Under the pieces are notes generated by a model. It was not told the DNA's origin and searched no databases. It worked only from the letters and a program-made list of their open reading frames with translations. DNA of 51,880 nucleotides from contig JAAVCU010000029.1 in assembly GCA_014802175.1 (NCBI GenBank), forward strand, positions 36,462 to 88,341, in the 5' to 3' direction. The stretch's first letter is position 1, and each line of letters starts with the position of its first letter. The stretch comes from Bacteroides sp. Its GTDB lineage: Bacteria > Bacteroidota > Bacteroidia > Bacteroidales > Muribaculaceae. Below are positions 6,228-13,831 of this stretch, one piece after another. Position numbers and translations under genes: made by a program.

Positions 6228-9110
6228 ATGAGTCGATGTTTAATTGCGGTTCTGATATTTTTAACAGGACTTAGTGTATCCGCAAAAGGAAAGGTTCCTG
6301 CGGAGAAAGATTTTGCGGGTTATCTGTTTACTTATTTCACAGGTAACAATAACGACAAAGAGGAAGAAGCCATACGGTTCGCTCTCAGCGACAACGGTTA
6401 TGACTTCAAAGCGCTTAACGGAAATCGCCCGGTGATAAAGTCATCGTTGATAAGCGAAACGGGAGGAGTGCGTGATCCACACATTTTGCGAGGTCCGGAC
6501 AATTGCTTCTATATGGTTGTAACTGACATGGTGTGTGCAAATGGATGGGATTCAAATCGCGCAATGGTGCTTTTGAAATCGTGCGACCTCGTAAACTGGA
6601 CACATTCGGGTATCAATATTCAGAAGAAGTATAAAGGTCAAGAAAATCTGAAAAGAGTCTGGGCTCCTCAGACAATCTATGATCCCAAAGCCAAGAAATT
6701 CCTTATCTATTGGTCGATGCAGCATGGCAACGGTCCTGACATTATTTACTATGCGTATGCAAATAAGGATTTCACGGACATAGAGGGTGAACCCAAGCCT
6801 TTCTTTTTACCTAAGGATGGAAAATCTTGTATTGATGGAGATATCGTATATAAGGATGGAACCTACTATCTGTTTTATAAAACAGAGGGACACGGTAATG
6901 GCATCAAGGTTGCAACAACCAAAGATCTGACCTCAGGAAATTGGACTGAGTATCCTGACTATAAACAGCAGACAAAGGAGGCCGTTGAAGGTGCAGGTAC
7001 TTTCAAACTTATCGGTCAGGATAAATACATATTGATGTATGATGTGTATAAGAAAGGTGGATATGACTTCACGGAAACTACCGATCTGCAGAATTTCAGA
7101 AACACAGAGCGTAAGGTGACCATGAATTTCCATCCCCGTCACGGAACCGTGATACCGGTAACTGCGGAAGAGATGGCGCGTCTCAAAGAGAAATGGGGCG
7201 ATCCCGATAAGGGAATTGATGAGGCTTCTGTAAGCAGCCCGGATGGTAAGGTTCGAGTTGATGTCAAGATTGCCGGTGGTGTTCCCTCTTATAGCGTATT
7301 CTATAACGGCAAGGAGATGATAGAAAATTCTCCGCTCGGAGTTGTGGCTGATTATGGTGATTTTTCAAAAAATCTCAAGATGATTGCACGCCACGATAAT
7401 GAGGCGCATAAATCTTTGGACAACAAACGAATCAAAAGATCTGGTGTCAATTTCAATGGAAACACACTTGAATGTGAATTCCGCAATTCGACAGGAGATA
7501 AGATGGGTGTGGAGTTTGTAGTTTCCAACAATGATGTCGCTTTCCGTTATAATATGAAGCGTCCAAAGGAGACAGGTTCCGCACGAATTATGAAAGAGAA
7601 CACCGGTTTTCATCTCCCTTCGAGCACCACTGTATTTCTTTCACCCCAAAGCGATGCAATGATTGGTTGGAAACGCACCAAGCCAAGCTACGAAGAGGAG
7701 TATATTATTGACGCTCCCCTTGACACAAAATCAAAATATGGTCACGGTTTTACCTTCCCTGCATTGTTCAAAGTTGGAAACGACGGATGGGTTCTTATCA
7801 GTGAGACCGGAGTAGATCGCAATTATTGCGGATCAAGACTGACTGACCAGGAGAATGGCGTGTTCTCCATAGCGTTTCCTATGGCAGAAGAAAATAACGG
7901 AAACGGTACTTCTGAACCCGCCTTCGCGCTGCCCGGTTCCACTCCGTGGCGAACAATCACGCTTTCCGATAATCTTGCTCCGATTGTAGAAACAACCGCT
8001 CCATGGAATACTGTAAATCCGCGCTTTGAATCAGATTACACATTTAACCCGTCGAAAGCGACATGGAGCTGGATCGTATGGCAGGATAACAGTATCAATA
8101 AGGCAGATATCAAGAAATATATAGACCTTGCTGCCGCAATGGGTTATCCTTATACCTTGATTGATTGCGGTTGGGATACAAATATCGGACGAGACGGAAT
8201 TGAGGAGCTTATTGAATATGGCAAGGATAAAGGTGTAACACCATTAATGTGGTATAGCTCAAGCGGCTATTGGAATGACATAACTCAGAGTCCGATCAAT
8301 ATAATGGATAATCCCATCACAAGAAAGAAGGAAATGAAATGGCTTCAGAACATCGGCGTGAAGGGTATCAAAGTAGACTTTTTCGGTGGTGATAAACAGG
8401 AGACCATGCGACTGTATGAAGATATTCTGAGTGATGCTGCTGATCATGGTCTGATGGTTATTTTCCATGGATGCACATTGCCACGCGGATGGGAGGAGAT
8501 GTATCCGAATTATGTAGGTAGTGAGGCTGTCCTTGCATCTGAGAATATGATTTTCAGTCAAGATTTCTGCGACAAAGAGGCTGTGAATGCTACGTTGCAT
8601 CCGTTTATCCGTAACACTGTAGGCGCGATGGAATACGGTGGTTCGTTCCTTAACAAGCGTTTGCATAAGAGCAACGAAAAAGGAAATATCCGTCGCACTT
8701 CCGATGCATTCCAGCTTGCATTGGCCACAATCTTCCAGAGCCCCGCTCAGAATTTTGCATTAGCTCCCAACAATCTTGAAGATGCATCGCCGATTGCATT
8801 GGATTTCATGCGTGAAGTCCCGACATTGTGGGAAGATACTAAATATGTGGCAGGTTATCCGGGAAAATATGCCGTGATTGCAAGAAAAAGCAACGGCAAA
8901 TGGTATGTTTCTGGTATCAACGCTATGGAGGAACCGGTTGAAATAGATATCGACCTCGGATTCATCGGAGACGGAGCTGCTACTATTTACAAGGATGGTG
9001 ACAATGGCTCGCTGCTTAAAGAATCATTGTCTCTGAAAGCTGACAAGAAAGGTGTTTCAAAATTCCGTATGACTCTTCCGAAAGAGCAGGGATTTGTTAT
9101 TACCAAGTAA
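6228..9110 (+). CDS. GH43-GH97 two-domain glycoside hydrolase
   Basis: This 960-residue exported protein (signal peptide MSRCLIAVLIFLTGLSVSAKG) joins two glycosidases. Residues about 30-325 are a GH43-type five-bladed propeller with all three expected acidic residues: D83 (VRDPHI), D203 or D205 (CIDGD) and E254 (AVEGAG). Residues about 334-960 are a GH97 enzyme: the N-terminal beta-sandwich starts at SSPDGKVRVDV, then the (beta/alpha)8 barrel (WSWIVWQDN, LIDCGWD). D717 in KVDFFGG and E772 are 55 residues apart, the spacing I recall for nucleophile and acid/base in retaining GH97 alpha-galactosidases rather than inverting SusB-type alpha-glucosidases. Substrate is inferred: an arabinose- and galactose- or glucose-containing glycan. 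It opens a gene train behind the promoter at 6085-6116; no SusC/SusD pair is nearby. Confidence 0.88.
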   Translation: MSRCLIAVLIFLTGLSVSAKGKVPAEKDFAGYLFTYFTGNNNDKEEEAIRFALSDNGYDFKALNGNRPVIKSSLISETGGVRDPHILRGPDNCFYMVVTDMVCANGWDSNRAMVLLKSCDLVNWTHSGINIQKKYKGQENLKRVWAPQTIYDPKAKKFLIYWSMQHGNGPDIIYYAYANKDFTDIEGEPKPFFLPKDGKSCIDGDIVYKDGTYYLFYKTEGHGNGIKVATTKDLTSGNWTEYPDYKQQTKEAVEGAGTFKLIGQDKYILMYDVYKKGGYDFTETTDLQNFRNTERKVTMNFHPRHGTVIPVTAEEMARLKEKWGDPDKGIDEASVSSPDGKVRVDVKIAGGVPSYSVFYNGKEMIENSPLGVVADYGDFSKNLKMIARHDNEAHKSLDNKRIKRSGVNFNGNTLECEFRNSTGDKMGVEFVVSNNDVAFRYNMKRPKETGSARIMKENTGFHLPSSTTVFLSPQSDAMIGWKRTKPSYEEEYIIDAPLDTKSKYGHGFTFPALFKVGNDGWVLISETGVDRNYCGSRLTDQENGVFSIAFPMAEENNGNGTSEPAFALPGSTPWRTITLSDNLAPIVETTAPWNTVNPRFESDYTFNPSKATWSWIVWQDNSINKADIKKYIDLAAAMGYPYTLIDCGWDTNIGRDGIEELIEYGKDKGVTPLMWYSSSGYWNDITQSPINIMDNPITRKKEMKWLQNIGVKGIKVDFFGGDKQETMRLYEDILSDAADHGLMVIFHGCTLPRGWEEMYPNYVGSEAVLASENMIFSQDFCDKEAVNATLHPFIRNTVGAMEYGGSFLNKRLHKSNEKGNIRRTSDAFQLALATIFQSPAQNFALAPNNLEDASPIALDFMREVPTLWEDTKYVAGYPGKYAVIARKSNGKWYVSGINAMEEPVEIDIDLGFIGDGAATIYKDGDNGSLLKESLSLKADKKGVSKFRMTLPKEQGFVITK

Positions 9111-9119
9111 AAAAGAATT

Positions 9120-11678
9120 ATGAATTTTATAATGAGAAATAATCTAATCAAAATCAGTGCCGTAAGTATGTTGATGCTTACGGCATCTTTTAATGCCACC
9201 GCAGCTTCCGAGCAATCTGCAAAAGGAGACGTTGATCTGTTCTGTTATTCAAAGGCGGATGGCAAAAGCGGACTCCGACTTGCATGGAGTGAAGATGGAA
9301 AGAATTGGAATTCGATATGCAGCCCTAAATCAGAATCTAAATCCGGGTGGAATTTCGTTAACTCTGATTTCGGACCTTGGGGAAGTCATAAGACAATGTT
9401 CTCTCCAAGGATATACAAAACAGACAAGGGATGGATGGCAGTGTGGTATGTTTCTGACAAATTTGAAACGTTGGCTTGCGCCGAGACCACAAACTTCATT
9501 AATTGGACCCCTCAGAGATATGCGGAGAAATCCGATTCATGTAAATTGGGATTTTGTGATTTGACAAGAGGGGCAGCTGTTAAAGAAAATGTTGCCGGAC
9601 GAGAGTTTACGGGTGAGGTTATCAAAGTTCCCCGTCAGGTTGTTGAAGACCTTATCGGTTATATGGACAAGGGGGCAGCTAAACAGGAGATTGAGAGTGC
9701 TCAGATGAAGGATGATGCTGAACGTTTCAAGTCCTTAAAGCCACTTACCGGATCATTAGGAATTAATCCGTATGCATTCCGCCGCATAAGTGATAAGCTT
9801 ATCGGAATCTTCTTCGAGGATATCAATTATTCTGCCGACGGAGGATTATATGCCGAGCTTGTTGAGAATCGCGATTTTGAATATAAATACGAGGATAGTC
9901 ACAAAAAAGATTGGGGTCCGGGATATAGCTGGAAATTATCGGATGGCTCCGGAAATGATTTGAAGATGCAATTTGATACTGCATCACCAATTCATGAGAA
10001 TAATCCGACCTACCTGAAGGTTAATGCTAAATCAGCGGGTCTCTCTCTTAGCAATGAAGGGTTCGATGGAATATCTCTCAATAAAGGAGATAATTATCTG
10101 TTCTCGATGTTTGTGAGAAACACTGAAAAAAGCAAGAAATCCGGATTTGTGGTTAAATTGTGTGATGCTTCCGGTAAGACTGTAGCTCAAAGTGCGATCC
10201 AAGTCCAAGGCACAGGATGGAAGAAAGTCTCAACAACTCTTACAGCTGACAGCGATGTTAAGGGAGGAAAGCTCGTGGTAGATGTTAATAAGGGAGATAT
10301 CTGTGATCTTGATATGATTTCTCTTTTCCCGGAAAATACATATAACGGTCGTCAGAATGGTTTGAGAAAAGATCTTGCGTCAGTGCTTGCCGATCTCAAA
10401 CCCCGGTTTGTAAGATTCCCAGGAGGATGTCTGGCTCACGGCGATGGAATTGATAATATTTATGACTGGAAAGGTTCGATTGGTCCACTTGAAGCGAGAA
10501 AGCCTTTGCGTAATATTTGGAATTATCATCAGACTCGAGGTTTAGGATATTATGAATATTTCCTGATGTGTGAAGATTTCGGAGCTGAGCCTTTGCCCGT
10601 GCTCGCGGCGGGAGTTCCCTGTCAAAATTCCGGGCGTAAACATGCAGGCTCTCATAATGAGATCACTTCATTGGGGCAGCAGTGTGGTATTCCGATGGAG
10701 GATATGGATAAATATACTCAGGATATCCTCGATTTGATTGAGTATGCCAATGGTCCTGCAGATTCCTATTGGGGCTCGAAGCGTGCCGAGGCAGGACATC
10801 CCAAACCGTTTAATCTCAAATATATCGGTATTGGAAACGAAGATATGATCACGGATGTGTTCAAAGAGCGTTTTAAATACATAAACGATATTCTCAAGGA
10901 GAAGCACCCGGAGATTACGGTTATAGGAACTGTCGGTCCGTTCTATGAGGGTTCGGATTATGAGGAAGGATGGAAATTTGCTAAAGAGGAGCATGTCCCG
11001 ATGGTGGATGAGCATTATTATGTTGAGCCAGGATGGTTCCTGAATAATAGAAATTTCTATGATAACTATGACAGGTCAGCCCCACATGTCTATTTAGGTG
11101 AATATGCATCGCATCTTCCATCGCGCGACAATACCCTTGAGACAGCTCTGACGATTGGTTTGTATTTGACAGATGTGGAGCGTAATGCCGATGTAGTAGA
11201 GATGACTTCCTATGCGCCGCTTTTGGCTAAAGAGAAACATATCAATTGGCGTCCGGATATGATATTCTTTACGAATGATTCGATAAATCTGACTCCGGAT
11301 TATTACGTGCAGCAAATGTACGGACAAAACTCAGGATCACTCTATATCCCGTCAAGACTCGAATTGTCGGATAAGTCGGCAGATGTTACAAGACGTGTGG
11401 GTGCTTCCGTGGTTATGGATGAAAGCACTGGTGACGTGATCGTAAAAATTGCAAATCTTCTGCCCGTGGAGATAAAGTTCAATGAAGATCTTTCTGAATA
11501 TGGCATCATGGAAGGAGAGGTTGAGGCGACTATTCTCAGCGGTAAACCTGAAGAGAAATGCACTAAACCTTACAATGAATCCGTTAAGATAGAAGAAGGG
11601 ATATTCAGTTTCACTGCGAAGCCGTATTCGCTTAGCGTGATTCGTGTGCCCGGAGACTATATTAGCGAGTTATCCTGA
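9120..11678 (+). CDS. GH51 alpha-L-arabinofuranosidase with N-terminal half-propeller
   Basis: This 852-residue exported enzyme probably removes alpha-L-arabinofuranosyl side groups from plant-type polysaccharides. After the signal peptide (cleavage near ATAAS), residues about 37-145 resemble the first two blades of a GH43-like propeller (GLRLAWSEDGKNW, SPRIYKTDKGWMAVWYV, FINWTP). The catalytic aspartate position reads SPRIY and the remaining blades are missing. A helical linker follows (155-207). Residues about 215-848 are GH51: CBM4-like insert (~255-405), FVRFPGGCLAHG, acid/base E574 in IGNED and nucleophile E661 in YLGEYASH. It starts nine bases after the GH43-GH97 gene. A second ATG at 9132 would give a more compact signal peptide. 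Confidence 0.9.
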   Translation: MNFIMRNNLIKISAVSMLMLTASFNATAASEQSAKGDVDLFCYSKADGKSGLRLAWSEDGKNWNSICSPKSESKSGWNFVNSDFGPWGSHKTMFSPRIYKTDKGWMAVWYVSDKFETLACAETTNFINWTPQRYAEKSDSCKLGFCDLTRGAAVKENVAGREFTGEVIKVPRQVVEDLIGYMDKGAAKQEIESAQMKDDAERFKSLKPLTGSLGINPYAFRRISDKLIGIFFEDINYSADGGLYAELVENRDFEYKYEDSHKKDWGPGYSWKLSDGSGNDLKMQFDTASPIHENNPTYLKVNAKSAGLSLSNEGFDGISLNKGDNYLFSMFVRNTEKSKKSGFVVKLCDASGKTVAQSAIQVQGTGWKKVSTTLTADSDVKGGKLVVDVNKGDICDLDMISLFPENTYNGRQNGLRKDLASVLADLKPRFVRFPGGCLAHGDGIDNIYDWKGSIGPLEARKPLRNIWNYHQTRGLGYYEYFLMCEDFGAEPLPVLAAGVPCQNSGRKHAGSHNEITSLGQQCGIPMEDMDKYTQDILDLIEYANGPADSYWGSKRAEAGHPKPFNLKYIGIGNEDMITDVFKERFKYINDILKEKHPEITVIGTVGPFYEGSDYEEGWKFAKEEHVPMVDEHYYVEPGWFLNNRNFYDNYDRSAPHVYLGEYASHLPSRDNTLETALTIGLYLTDVERNADVVEMTSYAPLLAKEKHINWRPDMIFFTNDSINLTPDYYVQQMYGQNSGSLYIPSRLELSDKSADVTRRVGASVVMDESTGDVIVKIANLLPVEIKFNEDLSEYGIMEGEVEATILSGKPEEKCTKPYNESVKIEEGIFSFTAKPYSLSVIRVPGDYISELS

Positions 11679-12088
11679 TGAACTATAAGATAATAGATCT
11701 TCCCAGACATCTAGACCGGAGGGGAAACCTATCGGTAGTGGAGAATGGAATTAATATTCCGTTTGACATGAAACGTGTGTTCTTCATTTACGATGTTCCG
11801 GGAGGAGAAAGCCGTGCAGGGCATGCCCATCATACGTTATATCAATTTGTGATTGCAGTGAGCGGCAGTTTTACTGTGCAACTTGATGATGGCACTGAAA
11901 AAGAGTCGATATTGTTGAATAAACCGTATGAGGGTTTGCTTGTGCCTCCGGGCACATGGTCGCACCTCGTGGATTTCTCATCAGGCGCAGTGGCTCTTGT
12001 TCTTGCATCCGACTTCTATGACGAGAGTGATTATGTTCGGGATTATGAAGAATTTATCAAACTGAAAAGGAATGGTAAAATTTCTTGA
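11678..12088 (+). CDS. fdtA: FdtA-type dTDP-4-keto-6-deoxyhexose 3,4-ketoisomerase (cupin)
   Basis: The 136-residue protein is a single cupin of the FdtA/QdtA (WxcM C-terminal-like) family. It moves the keto group of dTDP-4-keto-6-deoxyglucose from C4 to C3, the step before 3-amination. The active-site segment RAGHAHH places H49 and H51 where the FdtA catalytic histidines lie; the sheet ends with the conserved PPGTWSHLVDFS. Its ATG overlaps the GH51 stop (TGATG), and the aminotransferase gene overlaps its end by 17 bases, so the three are probably translationally coupled. The other dTDP-sugar genes (rmlA, rmlB, acetyltransferase, glycosyltransferases) are absent here, so C3/C4 epimer outcome (fucose or quinovose type) cannot be decided. 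Confidence 0.85.
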   Translation: MNYKIIDLPRHLDRRGNLSVVENGINIPFDMKRVFFIYDVPGGESRAGHAHHTLYQFVIAVSGSFTVQLDDGTEKESILLNKPYEGLLVPPGTWSHLVDFSSGAVALVLASDFYDESDYVRDYEEFIKLKRNGKIS

Positions 12089-13187
12089 TTTAAAGAAAAT
12101 TACGGATTCTTTTCAGCCGGAGTTGTCCGATGCTGTCCGACGAGTGGTTGATTCGGGATGGTATCTGCAGGGTAAAGAGAATTCCGGATTTGAAAAGGAG
12201 TATACAGATTATATTGGCGTGTCTCACACAGTGGGATGCGCCAATGGCTTAGATGCCTTGACGCTTATTTTCATGGCGTATAAGGAATTGGGTGCGTTGA
12301 AAGAGGGCGATGAAGTGATAGTGCCGGCCAATACATATATCGCTACAATATTGTCGATTAGCGATAATGGATTGGTGCCTGTATTGGTGGAACCGGACCT
12401 CAACACAATGCAGATAGATGCAGAGAATATTGAATCTTCAATCACAGAAAAGACTCGGGCTGTTATGATAGTGCATCTATACGGAAAATGCGCTTATACA
12501 GACCGCATCGCAGAAATCTGTGAGCGACATAATTTATTGCTTATCGAGGATAATGCGCAAGCCCATGGTTGTATGTTTGGCAACAAGCGAACAGGATCAC
12601 TTGGTTGCGCAGCTGCCCATAGCTTTTATCCAGGAAAGAATCTCGGTGCTTTAGGAGATGGGGGAGCGATCACTACCAATGATGATAATCTTGCATCGAT
12701 GGTAAGACGGCTTGCTAATTATGGCTCTGACAGAAAATATGTATTTCCCTCCATCGGTATTAATTCAAGGCTTGATGAACTGCAAGCAGCTGTGCTTAGA
12801 GTTAAGCTCAAACGTCTTGATAAGGATAACGATAGACGCAGAAGCATCGCCGGCAGGTACATTAATGAGATTAACAATCCAATTGTAAGAATCCCTATAA
12901 ATCTCAATCCCGATAAGGACAATGTTTATCATATATTCCCTGTATTGTGTGAGAAACGGGATAGTTTACAAAAGTATTTGTCGGATAGAGGAATAATGAC
13001 ACTTATTCATTATCCCATACCCCCTCATTTGCAAGAATGTTATAAGAGGAAAGATATTCTTAAATTTAGAGGAAATTTATCGCTGACGGAATTGATTCAT
13101 AATCAGGAATTATCCTTACCAGTATCTCCGGTAATGACTGATGATGAGGTGACAGAGGTGATAGAGGCAGTAAATTCATTCAGGTAA
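12072..13187 (+). CDS. fdtB: DegT/DnrJ/EryC1/StrS sugar aminotransferase, FdtB-like
   Basis: This is a PLP-dependent enzyme of 371 residues that should transfer an amino group from glutamate to C3 of the keto-sugar made by the upstream FdtA. Family marks are visible: GCANGLDALTL (cofactor phosphate binding), D160 in LIEDNAQAHG (stacks on the PLP pyridine nitrogen), the Schiff-base lysine K189 in HSFYPGKNLGALGDGG, and the conserved C-terminal HYPIPPHLQ segment. It overlaps the fdtA gene by 17 bases. Pairing with FdtA is the normal arrangement for dTDP-3-amino-3,6-dideoxyhexose synthesis in surface polysaccharide clusters. Here, however, it sits in a glycosidase train. Confidence 0.88.
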   Translation: MVKFLDLKKITDSFQPELSDAVRRVVDSGWYLQGKENSGFEKEYTDYIGVSHTVGCANGLDALTLIFMAYKELGALKEGDEVIVPANTYIATILSISDNGLVPVLVEPDLNTMQIDAENIESSITEKTRAVMIVHLYGKCAYTDRIAEICERHNLLLIEDNAQAHGCMFGNKRTGSLGCAAAHSFYPGKNLGALGDGGAITTNDDNLASMVRRLANYGSDRKYVFPSIGINSRLDELQAAVLRVKLKRLDKDNDRRRSIAGRYINEINNPIVRIPINLNPDKDNVYHIFPVLCEKRDSLQKYLSDRGIMTLIHYPIPPHLQECYKRKDILKFRGNLSLTELIHNQELSLPVSPVMTDDEVTEVIEAVNSFR

Positions 13188-13211
13188 AAATTAAGTAAAA
13201 TTGATAAGGTT

Positions 13212-13379
13212 ATGAAAGATCCGTTTATGTTATATAGCGCAGTTAATATGAAGTTGCGTGATCAATATTCCAATCTTGACGACTATTGCAAGTCGGAAGG
13301 AATGGACAAAGAGGAACTTATAGCAACTCTCAAAAATGCAGGCTTTGATTATATGCCTGAAATCAATCAGTTCAGATAA
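13212..13379 (+). CDS. DUF4250 small protein
   Basis: This 55-residue protein begins MKDPFMLYSAVNMKLRD and ends AGFDYMPEINQFR. I recognise it as the DUF4250 family, whose members are about this size and share the start KDPxMLxSxVNxKLRD and the ending NQFR. The middle (DYCKSEGMDKEELIATLKNAG) looks like a helix-turn-helix-like helical pair; function is unknown. It lies 24 bases after the aminotransferase and 11 bases before the CYTH gene, in the same direction, so it is probably co-transcribed. Confidence 0.85.
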   Translation: MKDPFMLYSAVNMKLRDQYSNLDDYCKSEGMDKEELIATLKNAGFDYMPEINQFR

Positions 13380-13390
13380 TACCGTTAATT

Positions 13391-13831
13391 ATGGGTCTGG
13401 AAATAGAAAGAAAATTCCTTGTAAAGAATGACTCATTCAAGGATATTGCAATCTCACATAGCAATATACGTCAGGGATATTTAAGCCGCGAACCGGAGCG
13501 TACTGTGCGAATCCGAATTAAAGATGACAGAGGTTTTATCACGGTCAAGGGTAAAAATTCGGGGGCTGTAAGACTGGAATTTGAATATGAAATTCCATTT
13601 GCAGATGCGGAGAAGATGCTTGGCCTTTGTTCCGGAAAGATTCTTGATAAAACCAGATATAATGTTAAATTCGGTGGTTATCTCTGGGAGATAGATGTAT
13701 TCCATGGTCTTGATGAGCAGTTGACAGTTGCGGAAATTGAACTGCCATCCGCCGATGCCTCATTTGAAATGCCAGATTTTATTGGGGAGGAGGTAACGGG
13801 GAATCCCCGATATTATAATTCGATGCTTTGA
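13391..13831 (+). CDS. CYTH-domain (triphosphate tunnel) phosphohydrolase
   Basis: The 146-residue protein is a complete CYTH/TTM domain. It begins with the diagnostic ExExK motif (EIERK, E4-E6-K8). It then has the alternating charged strands that line the tunnel: RTVRIRIKDD, FITVKGK, RLEFEYEI, KTRYNV, WEIDVF and VAEIEL. Bacterial single-domain members usually hydrolyse inorganic tripolyphosphate with magnesium or manganese; a few make cyclic AMP. Its stop overlaps the start of the DUF5686 gene by four bases (TTGA), suggesting coupled translation. Substrate remains inference. Confidence 0.88.
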   Translation: MGLEIERKFLVKNDSFKDIAISHSNIRQGYLSREPERTVRIRIKDDRGFITVKGKNSGAVRLEFEYEIPFADAEKMLGLCSGKILDKTRYNVKFGGYLWEIDVFHGLDEQLTVAEIELPSADASFEMPDFIGEEVTGNPRYYNSML

